Source: JBMFOH01 sp049969715 [NCBI: bacterium] (GTDB taxonomy: Bacteria; DUMJ01). Taken from it: a stretch of DNA of 64,000 nt. Every line of letters starts with the position of its first letter. The stretch's first letter is position 1. The translations under genes were made by a program, and so were the position numbers. Shown here one piece after another: positions 37,502-47,330 of the stretch. The stretch is from assembly GCA_049969715.1 (NCBI GenBank), contig JBMFOH010000002.1, forward strand, positions 56,559 through 120,558, in the 5' to 3' direction. Under the pieces are notes generated by a model that was given only the letters and a program-made list of their open reading frames with translations, was not told the DNA's origin and ran no database searches.

Positions 37502-38934
37502 TCTTTTCCTCCAGCATCTGGCTTATTCTTATAAAAGGAAGTAGCCTGCTCAAATCCATAAGCCACTTTAAAAAGAGTCGATTCACTAAAGGCAGGACCT
37601 ATAATCTGTAGACCCACTGGTAAGTTGTTGACAAAGCCACAAGGGATGGATATAGCAGGAATACCTACAAGATTTATCGGAATGGTACATATATCTGATA
37701 GATACATCTCCAATGGATTTTCTGTCTTCTCTCCTAATTTAAAAGGAAGGACAGGGGAAGTAGGAGAGAGAAGTACATCAAACTTTTTGAATGCACTACT
37801 AAAATCAGAGGCTATAAGATTTCTAAACTTCAAAGCCTTTAGATAAAAAGCCTCATAGTAACCTGCACTTAGCACATAAGTCCCAAGCATTATCCTCCTC
37901 TTTACTTCAGGGCCAAAACCCTCCCCTCTAGTGTTAGACATCATTTCTTCTGCCGTCTTTCCAGATGCTCTAAATCCATATCTCACTCCATCAAACCTTG
38001 CTAGATTTGAACTAGCCTCTGCTGGGGCAAGTATATAGTATGTAGGAACAGAATACTCTATATGAGGAAGAGCCACCTCGTCAACCTTCGCCCCTAAAGA
38101 TTCGAAGGTCTTTATAGCTTCACTGATACAGTCTTTCACAACGGTATCTACCCCTTCTCCCATAAGTTCTTTAATTATTCCTATTCTTATCCCACTTATA
38201 TCTTGCTGGAGTTTAACAAACTTATATGGCTCTATCTTTAGTGATGTAGAGTCGTGTGGGTCATATCCACTTATAATACTATATAAAATAGCACTATCCG
38301 TAACATCCTTTGTAATCGGTCCTATCTGATCTAGACTTGAAGCAAAGGCGACAAGTCCATACCTAGATACAGTGCCATAGGTTGGCTTTAAGCCAACCAC
38401 CCCGCAGAAAGAGGCAGGTTGTCTTATAGACCCTCCTGTATCTGAACCTAATGCCCAGGCACTCTCCCCTATTGCTACACTGGCAGCTGATCCACCGCTA
38501 GACCCACCTGGAACCCTTTCTAGGTCCCAGGGATTTTTGGTAGGTCCAAAAGATGAATTTTCAGTAGAGGAACCCATAGCAAATTCATCTAAATTTGTTT
38601 TCCCTACTATATTAAAACCCTTCTCGTTAAGCCTTTCTACTACAGTAGCATTATACGGGGCAACAAAATTGGCTAAGATCTTAGATGCACAAGTATTATA
38701 TAATCCCTTTACTAGTATATTATCCTTTATAGCAATAAGGAGGGATGAGTAGGGATTATCCTCTCTTATTGAGGCAATAATATCTTCCCTCTTCCTTAAA
38801 CTTAAATAGGCTTTTACCTTTGATTCATATCTTTCTATCCTATCTAAAAAACTATTAGCAACCTCTAAAGGGGAAACCTCCTTTTTTTCTATCAATTCTA
38901 TAAGACTATGAGCAGGGAGATCTGCAAGTTCCAC
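37498..38934 (-). CDS. gatA: Aspartyl/glutamyl-tRNA amidotransferase subunit A
   Basis: This 478-residue amidase releases ammonia from glutamine for GatB. The catalytic Lys is in IAIKDNI near residue 70, cis-Ser in GGSSGGSA (around 147) and catalytic Ser in [13 protein letters not shown] (around 171). The start is a GTG that overlaps the last base of the gatC stop, preceded by GAGGAG. GatA makes a tunnel with GatB, so gene pairing fits the complex. It lies in the ileS-malic enzyme operon. Confidence 0.97.
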   Translation of the reverse strand: MELADLPAHSLIELIEKKEVSPLEVANSFLDRIERYESKVKAYLSLRKREDIIASIREDNPYSSLLIAIKDNILVKGLYNTCASKILANFVAPYNATVVERLNEKGFNIVGKTNLDEFAMGSSTENSSFGPTKNPWDLERVPGGSSGGSAASVAIGESAWALGSDTGGSIRQPASFCGVVGLKPTYGTVSRYGLVAFASSLDQIGPITKDVTDSAILYSIISGYDPHDSTSLKIEPYKFVKLQQDISGIRIGIIKELMGEGVDTVVKDCISEAIKTFESLGAKVDEVALPHIEYSVPTYYILAPAEASSNLARFDGVRYGFRASGKTAEEMMSNTRGEGFGPEVKRRIMLGTYVLSAGYYEAFYLKALKFRNLIASDFSSAFKKFDVLLSPTSPVLPFKLGEKTENPLEMYLSDICTIPINLVGIPAISIPCGFVNNLPVGLQIIGPAFSESTLFKVAYGFEQATSFYKNKPDAGGKE

Positions 38935-39227
38935 TACTCCTCACCCCCTAAAATTGGAGGAATTACAAAAAAACCATTCTCTTGGATAGGAGCATTCTTT
39001 AAAGCATCCTCCTGGGAAAAATTCTGTTTAGGTTCATCTTCTCTTAGTACATTTGTTACAGGGAGAACATGATACATAGGTGAAACATTAGTAGTATCTA
39101 TCTCATTAAGTTTAGCCGCATAGTCTAAGACATCACTAAGCTGTTTCCTATACTGTTCCCTCTCCTTATCTGAGAGTTTTAATCTCGCTAATTTCTCTAT
39201 GTGCATAACTTCTTCTATAGAAAGCAT
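38934..39227 (-). CDS. gatC: Aspartyl/glutamyl-tRNA amidotransferase subunit C
   Basis: This 97-residue belt subunit wraps the GatA-GatB interface. The helical IEKLARLKLSDKE segment and the central LSDVLDYAAKLNEIDTTN portion, followed by the VLREDEP segment, are typical. The start at 39227 is preceded by GGAGG with a five-base spacing; a longer reading frame to 39278 would run into the end of the amj gene and has no matching extension in the family. It is the first of the three gat genes. Confidence 0.95.
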   Translation of the reverse strand: MLSIEEVMHIEKLARLKLSDKEREQYRKQLSDVLDYAAKLNEIDTTNVSPMYHVLPVTNVLREDEPKQNFSQEDALKNAPIQENGFFVIPPILGGEE

Positions 39228-39238
39228 CTTTGCCTCCT

Positions 39239-40036
39239 TCACATTTTTGTAGCTACTAAAGCTACCAGATAAGCACAAGGAAGTATCAAGGCTTGTGCCA
39301 ATATAGTTCCCAATATTCTTGCAAAAGCAAGTACTATCACCACATTTCTTATGTCATCCTCTGGCCTAGCCCCTCTTAATACCTGGTCAGTTATAATGGC
39401 CACAGACGGATCTACAAATACCATAAGAAGTATAGTGGCTATACCATTTATTATACCAGAAAGTTGACTTGCGGTAACCCTATACTGGGGCATAATAGTG
39501 CCAGCGAATAGAGAACTCAATACTCCTATCGTATAAAAGCCTGTGATAAGAAGTTGCAAGAAGAAGAATTTCTTTGGAATATCCCTAAATATATTACTCT
39601 TTAACATCTCTTTCTTAGGAGGAAGGAAACTATCTATAGTAACAGAGAATACCCTGGGGGTAAATAATCTAAATATCAATTTAAGGATAGAACCCTCCCT
39701 TTCAAAAGAAAGTATAAGTCTCCCAAAGATGCCTACAAATGTTGGCATAAGAAATATTCCCAAAGCAGTACCAATAGTACTAGACAAGAGAATAATCCTA
39801 AAGTTCTGAAGAAGAAAGTCAGAACGATGATTCCTTATCGCTAGGTCTACCATCTTACCTACCATAGGAGCCTGTAATAGATTAGCAGTTCGAGATACTA
39901 AAACTAGGATATTAAAGAGACTAGCAGCAGTTACAACCCTCCCTACTCTCACTCCTACCCACCTAACAGAGAGAGATAAAGTATCAGTCATATGGACTAT
40001 TCCTACAAGAATGCACACCGCAAAAAGTCTCGTCAT
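39239..40036 (-). CDS. amj: Lipid II flippase of the Amj (YdaH/DUF2837) family
   Basis: This 265-residue membrane protein has six to seven hydrophobic segments and matches the Amj family, which flips lipid-linked peptidoglycan precursors independently of MurJ in Bacillus. Family-typical features are the HMTDTLSLSVRWVGVR stretch near residues 15-30, GTIMPQYRVTASQ around 180 and the PSVAIITDQVLRG region near 205-220. It starts at the stop of rluD (TAATG) and lies near lgt and lspA, other envelope genes. The function is known from Bacillus only; here it is inferred from family membership. Confidence 0.85.
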   Translation of the reverse strand: MTRLFAVCILVGIVHMTDTLSLSVRWVGVRVGRVVTAASLFNILVLVSRTANLLQAPMVGKMVDLAIRNHRSDFLLQNFRIILLSSTIGTALGIFLMPTFVGIFGRLILSFEREGSILKLIFRLFTPRVFSVTIDSFLPPKKEMLKSNIFRDIPKKFFFLQLLITGFYTIGVLSSLFAGTIMPQYRVTASQLSGIINGIATILLMVFVDPSVAIITDQVLRGARPEDDIRNVVIVLAFARILGTILAQALILPCAYLVALVATKM

Positions 40037-40920
40037 TAAAACCTCTTTAATCTTTCTATTAGAGTCTTCATATCCTGAGGTAAATCTACCTCAAAATTCA
40101 ATTCCCTTCTTGTCCTTGGATGAATAAAAGAAAGTCTTGATGAATGAAGCGCTTGTCTAGATATTAGAGACCGATCTCCTTCAACGCCATACATCATATC
40201 TCCTACTATTGGATTGCCTATATAAGCAAGGTGAACCCTTATCTGATGGGTCCTTCCTGTCTCTATACTCACATTTAATACCGAGTAATCCCCTATTATC
40301 TCTAGTACCTTGATATGAGTAATAGCATTCCTTCCAGTATGAATTACTTGCATCTTGCTCTTGTCATAAGGAGACCTTCCTATAGGTAGATTTATACTTC
40401 CTGATCTAGCCTTGTTATGAACTACCGCTATATACTCCTTCTTCACTCTTCTCTCCCTTATCTCCTCTACTAATCTATTATAACCATCTATACTCTTAGC
40501 AACTACCATAAGGCCAGAGGTATCCCTATCAAGTCTATGTACTATTCCAGGACGCTGCCTACTCACATTGGCAAGAGATGTATGCCCTATAAGAATATTT
40601 ACTAGGGTTGGCTCTCTAACACTAGGGGCAGGGTGCACTACCAACCCTGGAGGTTTATTCACTACTATTATATCCTCATCTTCATATACAATGTCTATAT
40701 GGGAGCTATAAGGTTCAATAATAGTCTCTCTTTCACTAATCTGGAAATCTATTACTGAACCACCTTTAATCCTAGCACTTGGCTTTAAGACAATCTTTCC
40801 ATTTACCATTACTTTTCCAGCTATGATGGATGTCTTTATCATTTCTCTAGAAATATCTGGAAGGAAACTTTTTAATATTAAATCAAGTCGTTCTTCTTTT
40901 CCATTCCAAACTTTTCCCAT
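40036..40920 (-). CDS. Pseudouridine synthase RluD/RluA family
   Basis: This 294-residue enzyme isomerises uridines in 23S rRNA. An N-terminal S4-like RNA-binding domain (about 15-65) precedes the catalytic domain with VNKPPGLVVHP (about 94-104) and the catalytic Asp in the RLDRDTSG motif near 135-142; GRTHQIRVHLA is near 225. RluD and RluB/C specificities cannot be told apart by eye. The ATG overlaps lgt by 38 bases, which is plausible but not certain as the true start. Confidence 0.93.
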   Translation of the reverse strand: MGKVWNGKEERLDLILKSFLPDISREMIKTSIIAGKVMVNGKIVLKPSARIKGGSVIDFQISERETIIEPYSSHIDIVYEDEDIIVVNKPPGLVVHPAPSVREPTLVNILIGHTSLANVSRQRPGIVHRLDRDTSGLMVVAKSIDGYNRLVEEIRERRVKKEYIAVVHNKARSGSINLPIGRSPYDKSKMQVIHTGRNAITHIKVLEIIGDYSVLNVSIETGRTHQIRVHLAYIGNPIVGDMMYGVEGDRSLISRQALHSSRLSFIHPRTRRELNFEVDLPQDMKTLIERLKRF

Positions 40921-41626
40921 ACAGTATCACAGAGGTCACTATAATAGTCCCTAACATTCCCCATTGAGCAGGACTTAAGCCTAAGATATATGTAGAGTTA
41001 TATCGATAGAACTCTACTATAAATCTATAGAGAGCATAAAGGATTATATAGACAAGGAACCTCTTCCCTGGAAATTGATACCAAGATGTCCTTGTAACAA
41101 GAAATAGAAATATGAGAAATGATGCTAGAGAAGCATAAATCTGGGTAGGATATCTATATGAACCTAGCATATATACCATCCACCAAGCCTTGTAAGTAGT
41201 CTTGCCAAAACAGCATCCATTGAGAAAACAACCGATCCTTCCTATAGAATAACCTAAAGCTAAATAGGGAGCAAGTATATCTGCTATTAGCCAAAAAGAA
41301 AGTTTCCTCCACCTAACAAAAAGGATAGTAGCTACCAGGGCAAATAAAAATGCACCTGGCCAGGCAAGTCCTCCAGTCTTTATAGAAAATGCCATCTCTA
41401 TATTATCTCGATATTCGCTCAAGTTAGTTAGCACATAAACCACCCTTGCTCCTATTACTCCAGTTACGATCAGGATAATAGCTAGATCTATTATATTCTC
41501 AGGGTCTACTCCTCTTTTACCTGCCTCACGCATTGAAAGAAATACAGCCACAATGATACCTGTTACTACCATCACACCCCAAGACCTTATCACTATATTC
41601 CCATAGTGAAGCAAAATAGGATGCAT
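40883..41626 (-). CDS. lgt: Prolipoprotein diacylglyceryl transferase
   Basis: This 247-residue inner-membrane enzyme transfers diacylglycerol from phosphatidylglycerol to the lipobox cysteine of prolipoproteins. Seven hydrophobic segments, an RSWGVM start, a GRIGCFLNGCCFGK motif near residues 128-141 (Arg and His/Cys region) and the FYRY late segment fit Lgt. A GGAGG at six bases precedes the ATG. It is next to lspA, the following step in lipoprotein maturation. Confidence 0.93.
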   Translation of the reverse strand: MHPILLHYGNIVIRSWGVMVVTGIIVAVFLSMREAGKRGVDPENIIDLAIILIVTGVIGARVVYVLTNLSEYRDNIEMAFSIKTGGLAWPGAFLFALVATILFVRWRKLSFWLIADILAPYLALGYSIGRIGCFLNGCCFGKTTYKAWWMVYMLGSYRYPTQIYASLASFLIFLFLVTRTSWYQFPGKRFLVYIILYALYRFIVEFYRYNSTYILGLSPAQWGMLGTIIVTSVILYGKSLEWKRRTT

Positions 41627-41637
41627 TCTCCACCTCC

Positions 41638-42066
41638 TTAGGAAGAAAATAGTATTATTGCCATTCCTATAAGAATGGCAATATCAGAAACATTAAATAT
41701 CGGAGAATTAAGTATTTGAAAATAATCTATCACATACCCTAAAAATATCCTATCTACAAGATTACCTACAATACCAGCAACAAGGATCCATACCCCATAG
41801 ATAAAATGGACATCTACTGGTTCAGCCCTTTTCAAAAGTCTTATCACAAATATGAGTGCCACAAGAGATACAAGGATAATAACTCCTCTCTGAAATGGAA
41901 AAAAACCAAAGGCTGCCCCAGGATTCTTAGTATAGGTGAATCTAACTATACCATTGAAAAATCCCAGATCTCCCCTTGTAACATACGCTCTAGAGAGAAA
42001 TTTAAAGACCCTATCTATAATAAAAAATAAGAACCCAATAACGAGACTGGAGTTATTTGCGTACAC
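41638..42066 (-). CDS. lspA: Lipoprotein signal peptidase
   Basis: This 142-residue four-helix aspartyl protease cuts the signal peptide of diacylated prolipoproteins. The two catalytic aspartates are in GNLVDRI and NVSDIAIL (about 108 and 128), and the FTYTKNPGAAFGFF segment is canonical. GTG start, overlapping traR/dksA by 14 bases. The length is a little short, as family members average 155-165, but all motifs are present. Acts after Lgt, 11 bases downstream. Confidence 0.92.
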   Translation of the reverse strand: MYANNSSLVIGFLFFIIDRVFKFLSRAYVTRGDLGFFNGIVRFTYTKNPGAAFGFFPFQRGVIILVSLVALIFVIRLLKRAEPVDVHFIYGVWILVAGIVGNLVDRIFLGYVIDYFQILNSPIFNVSDIAILIGMAIILFSS

Positions 42067-42430
42067 TTTTTTCTTTCTGAGATTTACACTTTACACACAT
42101 CGTAGCATAAGGTATTATATCTAATCTCTCTTTTCCTATAGGCTTTTTACATACCTCACATATTCCATAGGTCCCATTCTCTATCCTTTGCAGGGCATTA
42201 TCTATCTGTTTCAATAGATCTTTCAGGACAACCTCTACTGTAAGAGCATTTTCATGGTCATACACCACTGAGGCATACTCGGCAAGGTGATCGTCAGAGC
42301 TAGAGAGTTCCCCTATCAATTCTATCTCACTCTTGGTAGAAGTCATCTCCTTTATGTTCTTTAGGTTGTTTTCTACCTCTTTCTTCTTATTCAACAATAG
42401 ACTCTTATAATACTTAAGGTCTAGGTCCAT
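42053..42430 (-). CDS. TraR/DksA zinc-finger family protein
   Basis: This 125-residue protein consists of an N-terminal coiled-coil helix pair and a C-terminal zinc finger with four cysteines (CEVCKKP and CVKC), preceded by GTYGICEVCKKPIG typical of DksA/TraR/YteA. Such proteins bind the RNA polymerase secondary channel, and some respond to ppGpp. The tip acidic residues (DxxDxA in true DksA) are not clearly present, so it may be a YteA-like member of unknown role. GGGAGG precedes the ATG by six bases; it overlaps ileS by 17. Confidence 0.87.
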   Translation of the reverse strand: MDLDLKYYKSLLLNKKKEVENNLKNIKEMTSTKSEIELIGELSSSDDHLAEYASVVYDHENALTVEVVLKDLLKQIDNALQRIENGTYGICEVCKKPIGKERLDIIPYATMCVKCKSQKEKSVRK

Positions 42431-45200
42431 CGTAATCCTCCCTACCTAAAGATTTAATCACTGAGACGCATCGCTCACATAGGTCAGGATAATCCTTATT
42501 TTCTCCGACACTTTTAGAGTACATCCAACATCTCTCACACTTCCTGTATTCAAGAGGTATTACCTCTATATCACAATCACTATCCATCTCTTCTCTTACT
42601 GAGAGTTCTATCTCAGACACCAAAAATACCTCTTTCAGTTCTCCATCAAGACTAGAAAGGGACTGATAGAGTTCATTATCTAAAGCAATCTTAAGCTTTG
42701 CCTCCAGACTATTTCCGATAAGCTTTTGCTGTCTAGCTTCTTCAAGTCGTTTATTTACCTCCTCCCTCACTATAAAAAATGATCTCCATACCTTCTTCTC
42801 TTCAGCAGTAAGAACTATTGGGAACTTTTCAGGCCAGTCTTCTAAATGGATACTAACCTCCTTCTTTCCAGGAAGGTATTGCCAAGCTTCTTCTGTTGTA
42901 TGCACCATAATAGGAGCAAGAACCTTTAACATTGCCTTTAGAATCATATACATAGCGGTCTGAGAAGAGCGCCTTTTAAAAGAGTTTGGTAACTCTACAT
43001 AAAGCCTATCCTTCAATACATCTAGATAGAAAGAGCTAAGTTGACTTACACAGAAACTGTGTACCTCATGGAATATTATATGAAACTCATATTCATCATA
43101 AGCTTTACCTAGTTTATCGAAGAGATTATTCCATTCCGATATTATCCATCGGTCTAATCTATTTAGTTTCTCTATAGGTACTGTATCTAGTTGGGGATCA
43201 AAATCGTATAAATTCCCAAGCATAAATCTTATGGTATTTCTGATCTTTCTATATGATTCTACTATCTGATTAAGTATATTCTTTGAAACCTTTATATCAG
43301 ATCTAAAATCAGAAGACGCTACCCAAAGCCTCAATATATCAGCTCCCAATGTACCTACTATCTCTTGAGGGTCTATAACATTACCAATGCTCTTAGACAT
43401 CTTCTTCCCCGCTTCATCTACAACAAAACCATGGGTAAGAACCTTTCTATAGGGAGGGATATCCTGTGTAGAGATAGATAATAGCAGAGAGGTCTGGAAC
43501 CATCCTCTATGCTGGTCACTACCCTCTAGGTACATATCGGCTGGAAAATTTAAATCCTTGCGCATTTTGAGGACTCCAGCAAAACTAGAACCAGAATCAA
43601 ACCAAACATCCATTATGTCTTTTTCTTTTCTAAACCCACTATGTCCACATTTAGGACAAATCGTACCTCCCGGGAGTAGATCTCTAGCTGAATATTTAAA
43701 CCAGGCATCTGATCCTTCCTTCTCAAATATAGAAGCCACATAATCAATAATATTAGGGTCTAAAAGAGGGGTTCTACAGTTTTCACAATAAAATATAGGT
43801 AACGGAACTCCCCATATCCTCTGTCTTGAGATACACCAATCAGGCCTTACTTCCAACATTCCACTCATTCTATTCTTACTCCAAGGAGGAATCCATTCTA
43901 TCTCATCTAAACTCTTCAATGCCCTATCTCTAAAACTATTTACATCAATAAACCATTGTTCAGTAGCTCTAAATATTACCGGCTTTCTACATCTCCAGCA
44001 ATGAGGATACTCATGAGTTACTTTCCCATCGAATAAAAGAGAACCAGTTTCTTCTAGATAAGAGATTATAGTTTCATCTGCTTCCTCTATTCTCTTACCT
44101 CTCAATCCAAGGGTATCTGTAGTGAATCTTCCTGTATCATCTATCGGAGATATAACAGGTAATCCGTATCTTAGACCAACATCATAATCTTCAGGACCAT
44201 GGCCAGGAGCAGTATGCACTGCGCCAGTACCTTCTTCAGTGGACACATGCTCACCTAAGACAAGAGGAACATTTCTGTCTTCAAATGGATGGCGTGCAAT
44301 ACAACCTTCTAATTCCTTACCCAGAAACTCCTTTACTATAGAGAATGCTTCCCACCCTAACATCTCCTTAATATCATTAAATCTCCCTTTTACCACTAAA
44401 TATCTCTTTCCATTTATATCTACTAAGAGATATGTTGCATCTGGATTTAATGCTATTGCGGTATTTCCTGGAAGTGTCCAGGGAGTAGTAGTCCATATAA
44501 GGACATAGGTATCTTTTACATCTTCAAAAAGTAAAACACTCTTTTCATTAGGAATAAGCCGGAACGCAACTATAATCGAGGGGGAACTAATCTCTTTATA
44601 CTCTATCTCCGCCTCGGCTAGAGAGGTCTCACAGTGGTAACACCAGTACACAGGCTTTAGGGCTCTATAAACTAGATTCCTCTTCACAAGCTCTCCAAAT
44701 ATCCTTAGCTGGCTTGCCTCGTATCTAGGAGAAAAAGTGATATAAGGATTATCCCAGTCGCCGAGCACTCCCAGCCTTTTAAACTCTTCTCTCTGTCTAT
44801 CTATATATTTAGAGGCAAAACTCTTACACTCACTTCTCCATTCAAGGGGGTCTATAGTCCTTCTATCTCTTTTAGTAATCTTTGCCACTTGCTGCTCTGT
44901 AGGAAGACCATGGGTATCCCATCCAGGGATATATGGAGCATCTTTACCTCTTAACGTGTTATATCTCACTATCATGTCTTTCATAATCTTATTTAAAGCC
45001 TGTCCTAGATGGATATCTCCATTGGCGTATGGAGGACCATCATGAAGGATAAACTTAGGTCTTCCTTTCCTTTTCTCTCTTACCTTCCTATATAAGGTTA
45101 TATCATTCCAATACCTCTGTATTTCCTGCTCTTTGGCAGGAAGATTAGCCTTCATAGCAAAGGCTGTTTTAGGCAGATTTAAAGTTTTACTATAGTCCAT
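42414..45200 (-). CDS. ileS: Isoleucyl-tRNA synthetase
   Basis: This 928-residue class I synthetase charges tRNA(Ile). HDGPPYANGDIHLG (HIGH motif, at about 53-66), the CP1 editing domain (about 190-400) with TTPWTLPGN, KMSKS near 600, and a C-terminal zinc finger CERCWMYS with a second CERC pair are present. This is the bacterial type with the C-terminal zinc domain. It begins the long minus-strand transcript that runs to malic enzyme, from a near-consensus promoter with a leader of only about 22 bases, so there is no T-box. Confidence 0.97.
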   Translation of the reverse strand: MDYSKTLNLPKTAFAMKANLPAKEQEIQRYWNDITLYRKVREKRKGRPKFILHDGPPYANGDIHLGQALNKIMKDMIVRYNTLRGKDAPYIPGWDTHGLPTEQQVAKITKRDRRTIDPLEWRSECKSFASKYIDRQREEFKRLGVLGDWDNPYITFSPRYEASQLRIFGELVKRNLVYRALKPVYWCYHCETSLAEAEIEYKEISSPSIIVAFRLIPNEKSVLLFEDVKDTYVLIWTTTPWTLPGNTAIALNPDATYLLVDINGKRYLVVKGRFNDIKEMLGWEAFSIVKEFLGKELEGCIARHPFEDRNVPLVLGEHVSTEEGTGAVHTAPGHGPEDYDVGLRYGLPVISPIDDTGRFTTDTLGLRGKRIEEADETIISYLEETGSLLFDGKVTHEYPHCWRCRKPVIFRATEQWFIDVNSFRDRALKSLDEIEWIPPWSKNRMSGMLEVRPDWCISRQRIWGVPLPIFYCENCRTPLLDPNIIDYVASIFEKEGSDAWFKYSARDLLPGGTICPKCGHSGFRKEKDIMDVWFDSGSSFAGVLKMRKDLNFPADMYLEGSDQHRGWFQTSLLLSISTQDIPPYRKVLTHGFVVDEAGKKMSKSIGNVIDPQEIVGTLGADILRLWVASSDFRSDIKVSKNILNQIVESYRKIRNTIRFMLGNLYDFDPQLDTVPIEKLNRLDRWIISEWNNLFDKLGKAYDEYEFHIIFHEVHSFCVSQLSSFYLDVLKDRLYVELPNSFKRRSSQTAMYMILKAMLKVLAPIMVHTTEEAWQYLPGKKEVSIHLEDWPEKFPIVLTAEEKKVWRSFFIVREEVNKRLEEARQQKLIGNSLEAKLKIALDNELYQSLSSLDGELKEVFLVSEIELSVREEMDSDCDIEVIPLEYRKCERCWMYSKSVGENKDYPDLCERCVSVIKSLGREDYDGPRP

Positions 45201-45228
45201 CTTCTTCCTCCTTGAAATCTTGGGAAAG

Positions 45229-45257
45229 ATTATAACACGAGACCAAGATTAAGACAA
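45229..45257 (-). promoter_or_regulatory. Sigma-70 type promoter of the ileS operon
   Basis: TTGTCT (45252-45257) and TATAAT (45229-45234) on the minus strand are 17 bases apart. The predicted start is about 45222, and the leader carries AAGGAGGAAG before the ATG at 45200. It may drive 15 genes. Confidence 0.7.
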
Positions 45258-45273
45258 GAGAAGAATCTTCTAT

Positions 45274-47328
45274 CTAGATCAGTCCTAGGATCTCTCTTGA
45301 ATACAACTCTCTGACATCTAGTATTAGATATACCTCCGTAGCATATAAGATCTTTTTTCTTATAAGATTAGAAATCTCTCTAGCCATATCTACATCTGTA
45401 ATCCGAGACTTTGCTTCTTGAAGAGAAAGCCCATAACATTCTAGATTTTGAATAAGATCTTTAAAGGTATTCTCATAGGTCCCAAGATTAACCCTCTCTA
45501 AGTTTACCTTCTCTATAGCCCTATCCAACCTCTCAAGTAGATAGTTGCTATCATATAGGTCTATACCAGTTAGGCCTATAGAACGAAGGGTTACATCTGG
45601 AAGAGAAATATCTACTCTCTCTTCTCCTATAAGTAACGGAAGGTATCCAGAAATAACAGAAATTTTTATATTTGCTAGAGACTCTAACGCCTCTTTGGCA
45701 AAAGTAAAGTTAAGCCCTAATAGGTTAAACTCTCTGGAAGGAGAACTGTATATATCTCCGTTTATAGAGACAGTAATATCCTCTGGTAGCTCTAGAATAG
45801 GGTATCCTGATGGATAGATATTCTTTTCAACTGAAAAACAGTCAGTTCCTGTTTGTAAGATTCCAATTATCTTTGATACTCTATAAGACTGATCCAATTT
45901 GATAATTCCTCCATCATAAGATGCAATGATATCTAATCTCGAGTTATTTATGTCATCTATCACATCTTGAATGGAAGAAGTCTTAGTGAAATTTAAAGTG
46001 GCTAATGGACCATACTGATCTAGAAATGTTAAAGAAAGTCCATCCTCTAGATCTAATATATTACCTAACAATGTTTCTTGTGTAGCGTCTACAGTCAGAT
46101 ATGTCTCCTGATGAATCCCTCCAGTAATAGAGAGTTCTAACCTCTGATCTCCGCTAGGATAATCAAATCTAAAGGTATCTGTTGAATTTCCATCAAAAAC
46201 AACATTTACATTTAATCCTAAGTTAGTCTTTAACTGACTTTTTATATAGAAAGCGGTATAATCTAATGTATAAGAGGTGGGAATATTTAGGGTAAGAATA
46301 GCTCCCCCAAACCCCTTGAACTGAAATGCTAATGGGTTTGATGTTTTAAAATAGTCTCTTATTAATGTCCCCCCAGTTACCAAAGGACCACTTATAGCAC
46401 CAGCTATAGATGTCAATCGTCTATAGGAGAATGGACCATTTGAGCCTTCCAGCGCTGAAATCTCAATAGTATCTCCGAAGTTTATAGCCTCATCTATGGA
46501 GTTTGTTTCTTTAATGTTTATATTATATTTAGTCCCTGGCTCGGTAGAACTCAATATTATATACTTATTCCCCTCGTCAAAGGAAGCAGTAATAGGTATC
46601 CCATTAGAGAAAAAAGCATTATTTAACTTTTCTACTGCAGAACCAACCGTATCTCCCCCATAAGGATTAACATCGAATATTATACTTACGTTATACACCC
46701 CATCGTTTATATTAAGTGTCTTATAGTAAGATGAAACAGATGACTCTCCAAGAGCATCATATAGACTACTAGAGAGAGAAATTTCTCCTGGAAACCTAAA
46801 AGGCAAGGCTATCTTCTCTTCTTTTCCTCCAGATATTATAGAGATATTATAGGTCCCTGACTCTATATTGTCTAACTTGATATCCTCTAAATACCTATTA
46901 CCTTCTAATAGAAGAAGGGTTTTCTCTAGAGACCCGTCAATAAGATTTTTATTATTATACTTAGTAGAGTGAGCAATATTATCTATCTGAGAAAGAAGCT
47001 GATTTATTTCATATAGGCATTTCTCTCTATCCAAGTCTGTAAGAGTGTCACTTCCAGATCTTACTACAAGAGTTCTTATCTTTTCTAATATCATACTGAC
47101 TTTAGCCAAAGCATCCTCTGCTGTCCTGACGATAGAGATGCCAGTATTGATATTGTGTATACTTATTATATTCTTACGTATCTGCAAACTAAGTCTAGAA
47201 GAGACGCCAAGACCCACAGGGTCATCTGAAGACCCATTGATTCTCAATCCAGATGATATCTTCCTTATAGAATCACTAATCTCTCTTTCCCTTACACTTA
47301 AGAAGTGCAAAAGAGGAGAAATACGCAT
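45274..47328 (-). CDS. fliC: Large divergent flagellin
   Basis: This 684-residue protein has the conserved flagellin ends. Its N-terminal D0/D1 region (about 1-135) contains KISSGLRINGSSDDPVG, VRTAEDAL and NIAHSTKYNNKNLIDG; its C-terminal about 70 residues contain EAKSRITDVDMAREISNLIRKK. The centre (about 140-610) has three flagellin-IN-like modules. The extreme C-terminus (YATEVYLILDVRELYSREILGL) departs from the usual AMLAQAN-type helix. It begins two bases after the purH stop with no own promoter or sigma-28 box visible, so it seems to be the last gene of the pur operon. No other flagellar gene is in the window. Confidence 0.85.
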   Translation of the reverse strand: MRISPLLHFLSVREREISDSIRKISSGLRINGSSDDPVGLGVSSRLSLQIRKNIISIHNINTGISIVRTAEDALAKVSMILEKIRTLVVRSGSDTLTDLDREKCLYEINQLLSQIDNIAHSTKYNNKNLIDGSLEKTLLLLEGNRYLEDIKLDNIESGTYNISIISGGKEEKIALPFRFPGEISLSSSLYDALGESSVSSYYKTLNINDGVYNVSIIFDVNPYGGDTVGSAVEKLNNAFFSNGIPITASFDEGNKYIILSSTEPGTKYNINIKETNSIDEAINFGDTIEISALEGSNGPFSYRRLTSIAGAISGPLVTGGTLIRDYFKTSNPLAFQFKGFGGAILTLNIPTSYTLDYTAFYIKSQLKTNLGLNVNVVFDGNSTDTFRFDYPSGDQRLELSITGGIHQETYLTVDATQETLLGNILDLEDGLSLTFLDQYGPLATLNFTKTSSIQDVIDDINNSRLDIIASYDGGIIKLDQSYRVSKIIGILQTGTDCFSVEKNIYPSGYPILELPEDITVSINGDIYSSPSREFNLLGLNFTFAKEALESLANIKISVISGYLPLLIGEERVDISLPDVTLRSIGLTGIDLYDSNYLLERLDRAIEKVNLERVNLGTYENTFKDLIQNLECYGLSLQEAKSRITDVDMAREISNLIRKKILYATEVYLILDVRELYSREILGLI

Positions 47329-47330
47329 AC

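Noticed and set aside
42053-42430. True DksA
   Set aside because: The acidic coiled-coil tip pattern of DksA is not clear, so only the zinc-finger family is assigned.
45201-45273. T-box riboswitch upstream of ileS
   Set aside because: The gap is only 73 bases, contains a promoter, and leaves a leader too short for a T-box.
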